NCBI RefSeq assembly: GCF_900178005.1 | Contig: NZ_FXBS01000005.1 | Coordinates: forward strand, 186,001-250,000 | DNA length: 64,000 nucleotides | From: Tuberibacillus sp. Marseille-P3662 | GTDB lineage: Bacteria; Bacillota; Bacilli; Bacillales; Sporolactobacillaceae | Direction: 5' to 3' | Part shown: piece after piece, positions 9,599-17,442 of the stretch | How positions within the stretch are numbered: position 1 is the first letter of the stretch | Layout: the number at the start of each line of letters is the position of its first letter | Notes under the pieces: model-generated | Seen by the model: only the letters and a program-made list of their open reading frames with translations | Databases searched by the model: none | What the model was told of the DNA's origin: nothing | Made by a program: the position numbers and the translations under genes

Positions 9599-10459
9599 AT
9601 GATTAATTGTATTGCTATTGATATGGACGGAACCTTGCTTAACAATAAACATGTGATTAGTGAGGAAAATGCAGCCGCTATTAGGGAAGCGCGATCTAAG
9701 GGTGTCGAGATCGTGATTGCGACGGGACGTTCCAACCCTGAGGCCGATTATGTACTTGATGAGGCGGGTTTGAGTTTACCAAAGATATGTGTCAACGGCG
9801 CCGATGTTCGACATCCTGACGGCAGTGAAGTCAGCAGTACGCCGCTCGGCACGGAGTTAGTTCAATCCGCTCGCAACATTTTACAAGCAAGCGACATTTA
9901 CTATGAAGTTTATACAAACAATGGAACCTATACTAACGATCGCGATAAAGCCTTGTCACTTATCGTGGATATTTTCATGAGTGCTGACCCTGAGCATGAC
10001 TATCAAGAAGTTGTCCGCGGTGCCAGGCGCCGGTTAGAGGAAGGGCGAATTCAAGTCATTGACGATTATGACTCCGTTTTAGGCCGCAGTGACATTAAAG
10101 TTTTTAAATTACTGGCTTTCTCATTGGATCAAGCCAAAACCACCAAGGCTCAGGAACAGATCAATCGTTTAACATCAATTGCTGTCAGTTCATCAGGTTA
10201 TGATAATCTGGAAATCACAGCTAAGCAGGCGCAGAAAGGTGTCGCTTTACAAACATTTGCTGAAGCAAGACAGATCCCGTTGGAACAAGTGGCGGCTATA
10301 GGTGACAACTATAATGACATCAGTATGTTCCAAACTGCGGGTACAGCTGTTGCGATGGGCAATGCGAATGATGATATTCGGAATGAAGCCGACTGGGTAA
10401 CAGCGACCAATGACAATAATGGCGTCGCACAGGCGATTTTAAGATTGATGAATCCATGA
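9599..10459 (+). CDS. Cof-type HAD-IIB phosphatase
   Basis: A 286-residue cytoplasmic haloacid dehalogenase-type hydrolase. Motif I is DMDGTLLNN with the nucleophile and acid/base Asp at residues 8 and 10; motif II is in VIATGRS; the lysine motif region precedes; motif IV is AIGDNYNDISMF near residues 234-245. The long insert between motifs II and III is the C2b cap of the Cof subfamily. These enzymes dephosphorylate sugar phosphates or cofactors; the substrate cannot be told. ATG start with AGGAG about ten bases upstream. Confidence 0.9.
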   Translation: MINCIAIDMDGTLLNNKHVISEENAAAIREARSKGVEIVIATGRSNPEADYVLDEAGLSLPKICVNGADVRHPDGSEVSSTPLGTELVQSARNILQASDIYYEVYTNNGTYTNDRDKALSLIVDIFMSADPEHDYQEVVRGARRRLEEGRIQVIDDYDSVLGRSDIKVFKLLAFSLDQAKTTKAQEQINRLTSIAVSSSGYDNLEITAKQAQKGVALQTFAEARQIPLEQVAAIGDNYNDISMFQTAGTAVAMGNANDDIRNEADWVTATNDNNGVAQAILRLMNP

Positions 10460-10500
10460 CATTCACTTAATTATTAAGGCTAGGGTTTTTTTTACCCTTC

Positions 10501-10665
10501 GTTGATTGGAGAGGAAGGCGTTCGAGGTTCGGAACACTGAAACTTAGTGTGTTCCTCAACGCCGCTTACTCAAGAAGCCTTTACTAGCGTCCTGCGGGAA
10601 AGGCAACAGCTGAAGACCTCGCTGAAGTGTTGCCCGCGGCAAGCGAAGGATTTTGATGAAGCAAC
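10501..10665. repeat. GC-rich intergenic repeat of the family also seen inside the 33.2 and 58.8 kb elements
   Basis: It contains a CGTTGATTGGA start, a TCCTGCGGGAA segment and a GCCCGCGG..AAGCG segment. These recur in the same order at 33252-33361 and 58907-59073, with much sequence divergence. No coding potential is seen. It fills most of the 297-base gap between the HAD gene and the permease. Such elements are scattered in many Bacillaceae; their function is unknown. Confidence 0.55.
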
Positions 10666-10690
10666 GACAGAAATGCTATTTTCAACAAAT

Positions 10691-10718
10691 CATCCGAACT
10701 GATTAATCAGTTCGGATG
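10691..10718 (-). terminator. Perfect 14-bp palindrome, probable terminator of the purine permease
   Basis: The 28 bases are a perfect inverted repeat 38 bases after the permease stop on the minus strand, followed there by a short T-rich stretch. Confidence 0.5.
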
Positions 10719-10756
10719 GATTCTGTGACTCATATACTTTTTTCCTAGCCTTGTAT

Positions 10757-12052
10757 CTAGACGAAAGCAAAATAAAGGATGAAAATCACAAACAGTACAT
10801 ACATAATCGGATGAATGTCTTTGTGCTTCTTCACAGCAAGCATGGTGAGTGGATAGATGATCAGGCCAAGCGCCACACCGTTTGCAACACTGTAGGTTAA
10901 CGGCATCATGATAATCGTGATGAATGCGGGAATGGCATAATGCAGTTCATCCCAACGAATTTCTTTAATTTGGGCTGCCATGAGCGAGCCAACAATGATT
11001 AAGGCTGGGGCTGTGACAGCGGAAGTGACAACGGCAATTAAAGGTGAAAATAGTAAGGATAACGCAAATAAGATCGCAATGACGATGGCCGTGAATCCTG
11101 TCCGCCCGCCAGCGGCGATGCCCGCTGTAGACTCAATGAACGATGCGGTTGTCGACGTCCCGGTAATCGAACCAAATGTTGAAGCTAAGCTGTCGGATAA
11201 GAGGACACGTCCGGCGTTTGGAATTTCATTATTTTTGTTGACCAAGCCTGCCTTACTGGCAATGGCGATTAGCGTTCCTGCCGTATCAAAGAAAGCCACG
11301 AATAAGAAGGTGAATATGACCGTCAGCATATCCTTAGAGAAAATATCGGGGATATGGTCGAAAACAACGCCGAAAGTCGGTGCCATACTAGGGACCGCCC
11401 CAATGATCTGCTTCGGTGCATCAATCACGCCGGTCAAGATACCGACAATCGTGGTAATAATGATCCCAAAGAAGATGGCGCCCCGGAAACCGCGAACCAT
11501 CATAAGGACGATGAGAATAAATCCTAAAATGGCGAGTAGTGCATTCGGCTTAGTCAAATCACCAAGTGTGACCAATGTACTTTCGTTGGCTTTAATGATC
11601 CCTGCACTTTTCAAACCAATTAAAGCAATAAAAAAACCAATCCCGCCTGATACAGCGAATTTTAAATCCTGTGGAATGGCGTTAACGATTTTTTCACGGA
11701 TTTTTAATAAGCTAAGGATCAGAAATAATATAGCTGCGATGAACACACCCGTGAGTGCATTTTCCCAAGGGATGCCTAAATTAATAACAACAGAATAAGT
11801 GAAGAATGAGTTCAGCCCCATACTAGGTGCGACACCAATAGGAAAATTCGCTAAAATCCCCATTAAAAGACAGCCGAAGACAATCGTAAGCCCGGTGGCT
11901 GTAAAAACAGCACCTTTATCCATTCCAGCATCGCTAAGGACAATGGGATTAACAATCATAATATAGGCCATAGCGAGAAAGGTTGTAACCCCTGCTAACG
12001 TCTCCTGTTTGAGATTGGTCCCGCGTTCATTAAATTTAAAAAAAGCGTTCAT
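10757..12052 (-). CDS. NCS2/AzgA-type purine permease (PbuG/PbuO-like)
   Basis: A 431-residue polytopic membrane protein with the AzgA-group motif near the N-terminus (AGVTTFLAMAYIMIVNP) and a GINSFF-like segment (GLNSFFTYSV), typical of hypoxanthine/guanine permeases of about 430-440 residues. It imports purine bases with protons. The long leader contains a guanine-class purine riboswitch and a terminator hairpin, so expression should fall when guanine or hypoxanthine is plentiful; this supports the substrate assignment. Start ATG at 12050-12052 with AGGAGGG and a closer GGGAG upstream. Confidence 0.9.
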   Translation of the reverse strand: MNAFFKFNERGTNLKQETLAGVTTFLAMAYIMIVNPIVLSDAGMDKGAVFTATGLTIVFGCLLMGILANFPIGVAPSMGLNSFFTYSVVINLGIPWENALTGVFIAAILFLILSLLKIREKIVNAIPQDLKFAVSGGIGFFIALIGLKSAGIIKANESTLVTLGDLTKPNALLAILGFILIVLMMVRGFRGAIFFGIIITTIVGILTGVIDAPKQIIGAVPSMAPTFGVVFDHIPDIFSKDMLTVIFTFLFVAFFDTAGTLIAIASKAGLVNKNNEIPNAGRVLLSDSLASTFGSITGTSTTASFIESTAGIAAGGRTGFTAIVIAILFALSLLFSPLIAVVTSAVTAPALIIVGSLMAAQIKEIRWDELHYAIPAFITIIMMPLTYSVANGVALGLIIYPLTMLAVKKHKDIHPIMYVLFVIFILYFAFV

Positions 12053-12093
12053 TTGACTCCCAATCCCTCCTTTTAAAATTGTCCCGATAAACG

Positions 12094-12128
12094 AAAAAGC
12101 TTCAGTAAGGAATGCTTACCGAAGCTTT
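12094..12128 (-). terminator. Riboswitch-controlled terminator
   Basis: On the minus strand a 14-bp stem is followed by a T-run, between the aptamer and the permease. It is the expression platform: ligand binding should favour this hairpin and stop transcription. Confidence 0.85.
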
Positions 12129-12178
12129 GCGAATAAGGGGGCGTAACAGGGAAAAGTGATTCTTTTACCTGACGCACA

Positions 12179-12247
12179 CCTTGTAGCAAAGCCATTTACG
12201 GTAGCTTCGTAGAAACGTTCAAGCCTTATTCTCGAACATATACAAGG
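12179..12247 (-). ncRNA. Guanine-class purine riboswitch aptamer
   Basis: Read on the minus strand, a seven-base P1 helix (CCTTGTA with TACAAGG) encloses P2 (TTCGAG with CTTGAA, loop AATAAGG) and P3 (AAGCTA with TGGCTT, loop CCGTAAA). The J2/3 core TTTCTAC is conserved. The residue at the specificity position (equivalent to xpt C74) is C in GCTAC, which selects guanine/hypoxanthine rather than adenine. A terminator and the purine permease gene follow. Confidence 0.92.
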
Positions 12248-12274
12248 ATATTTTGTTTTGGCTGACAATAATTT

Positions 12275-12304
12275 ATTCTAACAACTCGTCTTAAAGACCG
12301 TCAA
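12275..12304 (-). promoter_or_regulatory. Sigma-A promoter of the riboswitch-permease transcript
   Basis: Minus strand TTGACG and TAGAAT are separated by 18 bases, placing the start near 12268, about 20 bases before the aptamer. Confidence 0.75.
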
Positions 12305-12343
12305 TCTTTTTTTATAACCACTTTTTAGAAAGCTGAACAATCC

Positions 12344-12373
12344 AGTCGTATACGACTTAAGACCAAGGTCTTA
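12344..12373. promoter_or_regulatory. Two abutting palindromes, probable operator of the lia operon
   Basis: A perfect 14-base palindrome (AGTCGTA with TACGACT, 12344-12357) touches a second inverted repeat (TAAGACC, two bases, GGTCTTA; 12358-12373). They lie 80-110 bases upstream of the first lia gene. LiaR-type regulators bind inverted repeats upstream of liaI, so this is the likely site. No unambiguous -35/-10 pair was found between it and the gene. Confidence 0.55.
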
Positions 12374-12453
12374 TGCCAAAACTCTTCTCTAGTACGTTAT
12401 GGGAAATCTTGATTTTTCTTAAACTATAACTAGTTAGCAAAGGAGGGAAGCAT

Positions 12454-12855
12454 ATGACGGGTAAAGTTGTAGCAGGTCTCATTTTACTCACCTTAGGGAT
12501 CATCACATTATTTGGCATGCTCGGTATTCACCTTGGTGGGATCATATCGCTCATCTTAGGCGTTGTCCTTACCTATTATGGTTGGAAGCACATCCAGAAT
12601 CAGCACCCCATATTGGGTTGGATTGTTTTGATTATCGGCTTGATGCTGTTAGTCGGTTCACTGCCATTCATGATTGCTGCGGTTCTTTCAATCGGATGTA
12701 TCTATCTTGGTTGGCGGTTGATGAAACACCCAGATAACCGTGACAAGCCAGCTGCAGAAGGACCGGAAGTCGATATTCACTTTGACGATCACAATGACAA
12801 TGGGGAACATTTTGATATGGAATGGAATAAAATCATGAAAAATAGGGGGCATTAA
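12454..12855 (+). CDS. liaI: LiaI-like small membrane protein
   Basis: A 133-residue protein with four hydrophobic segments in the first ~95 residues and an acidic, His/Asp-rich cytoplasmic tail. The membrane part resembles the LiaI/LiaF-type transmembrane domain. In B. subtilis LiaI anchors the phage-shock protein LiaH at the membrane during envelope stress. Its position as first gene before pspA/liaH and liaFSR supports the call. AAGGAGGG lies six to seven bases before the ATG, predicting strong translation. Length is close to LiaI (126 residues). Confidence 0.82.
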   Translation: MTGKVVAGLILLTLGIITLFGMLGIHLGGIISLILGVVLTYYGWKHIQNQHPILGWIVLIIGLMLLVGSLPFMIAAVLSIGCIYLGWRLMKHPDNRDKPAAEGPEVDIHFDDHNDNGEHFDMEWNKIMKNRGH

Positions 12856-12856
12856 C

Positions 12857-13540
12857 ATGGTATTTAAAAGGATTCGTGATATAGTGGTAGCGTCGGTGAA
12901 CGATGGTTTGGATAAAGTGGAAAATCCTGTTGTGATGTTAAATCAATATCTCAGAGATATGGAAACAGAATTAGCAAAAGCGAAGGACTCCGTTGTCAAA
13001 CAACAGATGATTGAAAAAGGCTTTGAAAAGCAAATGGAACAGGCCATTGAAAAGACAAGCAAACGGCAAAGACAAGCACAATTAGCGTTTGATGCCGGTG
13101 AAGAGCAACTGGCGCGCAAAGCACTTGGTGAGATGAAGCATTACGAAGCTAAAGTTGATTATTATAAAGATTTGTATCAAAAAGCCTCACAACAAGTCGC
13201 AGAGTTAAAATCGCAATTGGAAGAACTCCAAGAGAAGTTCCAACAGTTGAAAGATCAAAAACATGCTTTAGTCGCAAGGGCCAATGCTGCTAGAGCCAAA
13301 GAACATATGCAATATTCTATGGAGAATGTGCATTCAGAAAGTGCCTTTACGGAATTCCAGCGACTTGAAGATCGTATTATGGAAATGGAGCTCCGTGTGG
13401 ATACGGGCTATACAAGTCAGTGGTCAAGTGATCATAGTAGTAACATGCACTTAGAATACGCTGATGATGTTGAACATGAAATCGAAAAAATGAGACAGAA
13501 GAAAACAAAGCATGATGATACTGCTTTGGATGAGGCGTAG
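12857..13540 (+). CDS. liaH: PspA/IM30-family phage-shock protein (LiaH)
   Basis: A 227-residue, highly charged and almost wholly helical coiled-coil protein beginning with the amphipathic segment MVFKRIRDIVVASVNDGLDK. This is the PspA membrane-binding helix, followed by ENPVVMLNQYLRDME, a family signature. PspA proteins form large oligomers that protect damaged membranes; B. subtilis LiaH has 225 residues. It begins one base after the LiaI-like gene ends. The 3' end is followed by a strong hairpin that probably sets higher levels for liaI-liaH than for liaFSR. Confidence 0.93.
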   Translation: MVFKRIRDIVVASVNDGLDKVENPVVMLNQYLRDMETELAKAKDSVVKQQMIEKGFEKQMEQAIEKTSKRQRQAQLAFDAGEEQLARKALGEMKHYEAKVDYYKDLYQKASQQVAELKSQLEELQEKFQQLKDQKHALVARANAARAKEHMQYSMENVHSESAFTEFQRLEDRIMEMELRVDTGYTSQWSSDHSSNMHLEYADDVEHEIEKMRQKKTKHDDTALDEA

Positions 13541-13555
13541 GAAATAGGGCAAGAA

Positions 13556-13583
13556 CTTAGGTGGCGGCTGACCGCCTCCTAAG
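13556..13583 (+). terminator. Intercistronic hairpin between liaH and liaF
   Basis: Two 12-base arms (13556-13567, 13572-13583) pair at 11 positions around a CTGA loop. No T-run follows, so it is a partial terminator or a 3'-end stabiliser rather than a full stop. The same place in B. subtilis separates an abundant liaIH transcript from the longer one. Confidence 0.7.
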
Positions 13584-13660
13584 GCAACTTGTATTCACAT
13601 TTCAGACCCAAAGGTTGATACAATAGGTAAAGACAGACACTTTAGAAGGGAGGCGATGTG

Positions 13661-14500
13661 ATGCGGCGATCAGGCAATCAGTATATAGGAATCATTATCA
13701 TTATAATTGGGACGATTATTTTTCTTAACGTTGTTGGCATTGGCGGCATGTTGGTAGGACCAGCATTCCTCGTACTTATTGGTGTGCTTAGTTATCATTA
13801 TGGTCATCGTTATATTGCTTACACGTTTTTTATATTAGGAATCATCGCCTTCGCTAATCATTTTCTGAACATAGATATCGGTGGATTGGTGGTGGCCTGT
13901 CTCTTTATTTATTTCGGTTATCGTTTATTAAGCGGGAAAAGTAAAGGTAAGAGAACGGATAAAAAATATAAGAAGGCCAAACATTCGAATAGTGCGACAG
14001 AAATGAAGGAAGACGACGATGACTGGATCGATAAGGAAATTGAGCAATTAAAAAAGGAACGCCGGCGTGCAGAAGAACGAGCACAAAAGACGAAAAAGAC
14101 GGTTGGTTATGATCATGTGACTGTGACTACACCGAAAATCAGAAGTGCGCTAATCGGTGACTTACGTTTGATGAATCAACGTTTTGAACTAGATGACATG
14201 AATATCTGGCATGGGGTCGGCGATGTAAAAATCGATTTAACAAAGGCGATCATTTCAGAAGGTGAAACCGTCATTATGATTAATGGATGGGTCGGTGATA
14301 TTGATGTTTATATTCCCTATGACTTGGACGTTGCAGTGAATGCATCGGTCACGATTGGTGACCTTGAGGTGATGGGTCATAATCAAGGCGGCATCAATCG
14401 TCACTTGTCTCTCCAAACAAAAGACTATCCAACATCAACCCGTCAAGTGAAACTGATTCTATCCCTATTTATCGGTGACATCGATGTGAGGTATTTATAG
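13661..14500 (+). CDS. liaF: LiaF-like negative regulator of the envelope-stress two-component system
   Basis: About 279 residues. The N-terminal ~95 residues hold four hydrophobic helices, a Lys/Glu-rich linker follows, and the C-terminal ~120 residues form the beta-rich LiaF domain with repeated GD[IL]-type strands (IGDLRLM, VGDVKIDL, VGDIDVYI, IGDLEV, IGDIDVRYL). LiaF holds the LiaS kinase inactive without stress. ATG 13661 is seven bases after GGGAGG; a GTG three bases upstream is possible. It directly abuts liaS. The liaG gene present between liaH and liaF in B. subtilis is absent. Confidence 0.9.
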   Translation: MRRSGNQYIGIIIIIIGTIIFLNVVGIGGMLVGPAFLVLIGVLSYHYGHRYIAYTFFILGIIAFANHFLNIDIGGLVVACLFIYFGYRLLSGKSKGKRTDKKYKKAKHSNSATEMKEDDDDWIDKEIEQLKKERRRAEERAQKTKKTVGYDHVTVTTPKIRSALIGDLRLMNQRFELDDMNIWHGVGDVKIDLTKAIISEGETVIMINGWVGDIDVYIPYDLDVAVNASVTIGDLEVMGHNQGGINRHLSLQTKDYPTSTRQVKLILSLFIGDIDVRYL

Positions 14501-15568
14501 ATGGGGCAGAAGAAATTGACGAATATCCAATGGCGCATGCTGCGTTTTGGCCTGTGGATAGCAGTCATATCCGCACTATTGACAGTTGGTATGATCTACT
14601 CAACTCATCATTTGGATCCTGAATTTTTACTAACTGGACGATGGCTGCTTATACCGTTTGCTATGTGGTTACTGGTGATTGCATTAGTGATTGGCGGTAT
14701 CTCTGGTTATATTTATGGTAATTTGTTAAAAAAACGACTCGAACGTCTCGCAGAATCCATTTTAAAGTATGAGCGAGGCGATTTCACTTATAGGGTTCCA
14801 GAGTTAGGCGAGGATGAAATAGGAATGGTCGCTGAACATTTGAACCAAATGGCCGTTCAAATTGAAAAACAAGTGGCTTCCTTACAAAAACTGTCGTCTG
14901 AGAAGGCAGAGTGGAATGAGCAAATGAAAAAGGCGGCAGTCACGGAAGAACGACAGCGTCTGGCGCGTGAACTGCATGATGCTGTTAGTCAGCAATTATT
15001 TGCTATTTCTATGATGTCATCAGCGATTTTAGAAACAGCTGATGAACAAATGGATGGCCAAGCTGCGCAACAGTTAGGCATGATTGAAAACATGGCGGGC
15101 AATGCTCAAAATGAGATGCGCGCATTGTTGCTGCATTTGCGGCCAGCAACTTTGGAAGGGAAAGGTCTAAAGGAAGGGATAGAGGATCTTTTAACAGAGT
15201 TTCAAGCTAAGCAATCCCTTAATATGGATTGGCGAATTAATGATATCCCTCGGCTCACCAAAGGTGTTGAGGACCACCTTTTTCGGATTGTCCAAGAAGG
15301 TCTATCAAATGTTTTCCGACATTCACAGGCCCAAAAGGTCAGTCTGCGCCTACATGTGTTAAATCGACAACTCCATTTGAAAATCATTGATGATGGTGTG
15401 GGATTTTATATGGATGAACAGAAGCGAGCGTCCTATGGTTTGCGTTCGGTTCAAGAACGCGCCCATGAAATTGGGGCTGTTGCTGAAATTGTGTCTTTTC
15501 CAGATAAGGGGACACAAATTGAGGTTAAAATACCATTGTTGGAACAAGAGGGGGATGGATATGATTAA
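14501..15568 (+). CDS. liaS: LiaS-like sensor histidine kinase
   Basis: A 355-residue kinase: two transmembrane helices near residues 12-30 and 45-70 with a very short outside loop, a HAMP domain, a HisKA_3 dimerisation domain with the phospho-acceptor His at about residue 159 in RELHDAVSQQLF, and a HATPase domain with N-box (FRHSQAQKV) and G1 box (IIDDGVGF). This is the intramembrane-sensing NarL-family layout of LiaS/VraS. Its ATG follows the liaF stop without a gap and it overlaps liaR. It responds to lipid II-binding antibiotics in relatives. Confidence 0.93.
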   Translation: MGQKKLTNIQWRMLRFGLWIAVISALLTVGMIYSTHHLDPEFLLTGRWLLIPFAMWLLVIALVIGGISGYIYGNLLKKRLERLAESILKYERGDFTYRVPELGEDEIGMVAEHLNQMAVQIEKQVASLQKLSSEKAEWNEQMKKAAVTEERQRLARELHDAVSQQLFAISMMSSAILETADEQMDGQAAQQLGMIENMAGNAQNEMRALLLHLRPATLEGKGLKEGIEDLLTEFQAKQSLNMDWRINDIPRLTKGVEDHLFRIVQEGLSNVFRHSQAQKVSLRLHVLNRQLHLKIIDDGVGFYMDEQKRASYGLRSVQERAHEIGAVAEIVSFPDKGTQIEVKIPLLEQEGDGYD

Positions 15569-16193
15569 AGTCCTGTTAGTCGATGATCATGAAATGGTAC
15601 GTATGGGCTTATCGGCCTTTTTATCATCACAATCAGATATAAAGGTGGTCGGAGAAGCCTCGGATGGCGAAGAAGGCGTTCAGTTGGCTGCGGAACGCCA
15701 ACCCGATGTGATATTGATGGATCTCGTTATGGAAGGCATGGATGGGGTTGAAGCAACAAAGGAAATTTGCCGCGTGCAAGATAACCCAAAGATCATTGTG
15801 CTAACGAGCTTTATTGATGATGACAAAGTCTATCCTGTAATTGAAGCAGGCGCCATGAGCTATTTATTAAAAACCTCCCGAGCACAGGATATTGCGGAAG
15901 CCATACGCTCGGCAATGCGAGGTCAACCAGTGCTTGAGTCGAAGGTGACTGGCAAAGTCTTATCACGCATGCGTGATAAGACGGAGTTCAAGCCGCATGA
16001 GGCTCTGACAGAGCGGGAAAAAGAAATTTTATGCTTAATTGCCGATGGCAGAACCAACCAAGAAATATCGGACGAGTTATTTATCGCTATTAAGACTGTC
16101 AAGACGCATATCACAAACATTTTGTCCAAATTAGAAGTTGAAGATCGCACTCAAGCCGCTATTTATGCTCATCGCAACCATTTGGCTAAATAA
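15561..16193 (+). CDS. liaR: LiaR-like response regulator
   Basis: 210 residues, matching LiaR (211). The receiver domain has the acidic pocket VDDHE and the phosphorylated Asp54 in LMDLVMEGMDG; switch residues are in VLTSF and the conserved Lys in YLLKTS. The C-terminal LuxR-type HTH begins LTEREKEILCLIADG. ATG 15561 lies six bases after a GAGGGGG that sits inside liaS, and the genes overlap by eight bases. It should activate the liaI promoter through the palindromes at 12344-12373. Confidence 0.93.
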   Translation: MIKVLLVDDHEMVRMGLSAFLSSQSDIKVVGEASDGEEGVQLAAERQPDVILMDLVMEGMDGVEATKEICRVQDNPKIIVLTSFIDDDKVYPVIEAGAMSYLLKTSRAQDIAEAIRSAMRGQPVLESKVTGKVLSRMRDKTEFKPHEALTEREKEILCLIADGRTNQEISDELFIAIKTVKTHITNILSKLEVEDRTQAAIYAHRNHLAK

Positions 16194-16194
16194 G

Positions 16195-17130
16195 TTAATT
16201 TTGTTCACTTTGATTGGTTATCGCTTTTGCAGCTAGCATCGCTTGTCCAGTGGCGGATGACAAACTTGAATATTCAGGAGGCGTACAAACATCGCCAATA
16301 GCGTAAATATATGGACTGCTCGTCTGCATGACTTCGTTAGTCTTGATATAGCCGCTTTGATCCGTTTTAATGAATGACTGAAACGGGTGGCTGTTCGGTT
16401 CAACGCCAATTCTAATAAAAATACCGTCTACGTCCATGATTTTTCTATCTGCGCCATTTTTAATAATCTCAATCGTTTGCCCCGTTTGGTTAACATCAAT
16501 CCGCGTGACCTCGGCATGTGTCATCATTTGAACGTTGGGATGATGCCATACACGTTTCTGGAACGATGGCTGCGCTTTAAACCGGTTCGAACGGTGAATT
16601 AATGTGACATTCGCCCCCGCCTCTCCGAGGAGAAATGCGCCTTCAAACGCGCGGTCACCTCCACCAATCACAACTGCATGTTTGTTGTTAAAAAGATGGG
16701 CATCACGTGATGCTGAATAGACCTCATTATGTCTCGTTAATTCAGATTCACCTAAAATATGTAATCGTTTAGGCGCCGCTCCAGTAGCGATGATGAGAGA
16801 TTGAAAAGATAGGCTGCGGTTGTGCCCCTTTTGGTCAGATAAAGTTAGGGTACGATGGCTCAAATTAAGGTCTTTTATCAAACAGTTTGTTTCATAATGA
16901 TCCGTCATTTGTTTTAAGTGTTGGATAAATGCTTGCCGCATGTTCTCACCTGTAACATGAGGCAGCCCCGGATAATCCATAATGTTGTTTTTGATGTTTT
17001 CAAGTTGCCCACCTAACGTTGGGCGTTTCTCGATCATGAAGTGTTTGATCTCCAAACGCTGACACCATACCGCAGCAGCAATCCCTGCTGGCCCGCCTCC
17101 AATAATCACAGTTTCAATTTCAGGAGTCAT
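16195..17130 (-). CDS. Thioredoxin-reductase-like FAD/NAD(P) oxidoreductase without the redox Cys pair
   Basis: 311 residues with an N-terminal FAD site VIIGGGPAGIAAA, an ATGAAPK segment, a NAD(P) site VVIGGGDRAFE and the C-terminal YAIGDVC FAD motif. The overall order is that of thioredoxin reductase, but the region before the second glycine-rich motif carries no CxxC, so it cannot reduce thioredoxin in the usual way. Ferredoxin/flavodoxin-NADP reductases of the YumC type share this trait, though they are longer (about 332). Its stop lies one base from the liaR stop (tail to tail) with no terminator between. ATG with AAAGGACG upstream. Confidence 0.82.
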   Translation of the reverse strand: MTPEIETVIIGGGPAGIAAAVWCQRLEIKHFMIEKRPTLGGQLENIKNNIMDYPGLPHVTGENMRQAFIQHLKQMTDHYETNCLIKDLNLSHRTLTLSDQKGHNRSLSFQSLIIATGAAPKRLHILGESELTRHNEVYSASRDAHLFNNKHAVVIGGGDRAFEGAFLLGEAGANVTLIHRSNRFKAQPSFQKRVWHHPNVQMMTHAEVTRIDVNQTGQTIEIIKNGADRKIMDVDGIFIRIGVEPNSHPFQSFIKTDQSGYIKTNEVMQTSSPYIYAIGDVCTPPEYSSLSSATGQAMLAAKAITNQSEQN

Positions 17131-17181
17131 TCATTCACGTCCTTTAAAAGGCCATTGAGTTGTTATTGGAAAATTATGACC

Positions 17182-17210
17182 TTGACACTTTGACTTATTC
17201 ATATTTTAAT
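17182..17210 (+). promoter_or_regulatory. Candidate sigma-A promoter of the glutamate symporter gene
   Basis: TTGACA (17182-17187), 17 bases, TTTAAT (17205-17210). It implies a leader of about 225 bases. Confidence 0.5.
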
Positions 17211-17371
17211 ATAAGTATGGCGATTTTCACAAAAATTTAATGTGCAGTTGTTGCTCACTATACCCCAACTCATTTCCTATTCAATTTAAAGTGCTTTTGA
17301 GAAGCATGTTAAAACAATGGATTTTCCACAAATACCTCTTTATATTGATGATAACAATTGAATACCAATGT

Positions 17372-17400
17372 AGACGAGTTATGTGACTTGTCTGGTTTTT
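17372..17400 (+). terminator. Terminator-like hairpin in the symporter leader (possible attenuator)
   Basis: An 8-bp stem (17372-17379 with 17386-17393, one G-U), a six-base loop, then GG and five T, 43 bases before the symporter start. The stem is AT-rich, so efficiency is uncertain. Confidence 0.3.
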
Positions 17401-17442
17401 AAGCTCAATCTTTGAAAAATGATGATAAAAGGGGGAAACAAC

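Larger units (their letters stand above)
17131..17442. other. Divergent intergenic region upstream of the symporter
   Basis: Holds a candidate plus-strand promoter at 17182-17210 and a weak terminator-like hairpin at 17372-17400. No open reading frame is credible. The minus-strand promoter of the oxidoreductase was not identified. Confidence 0.5.

Noticed and set aside
10980-11798. 272-codon open frame on the plus strand
   Set aside because: It lies wholly antisense to the purine permease, has an unnatural composition and no ribosome site; the permease has full family motifs.
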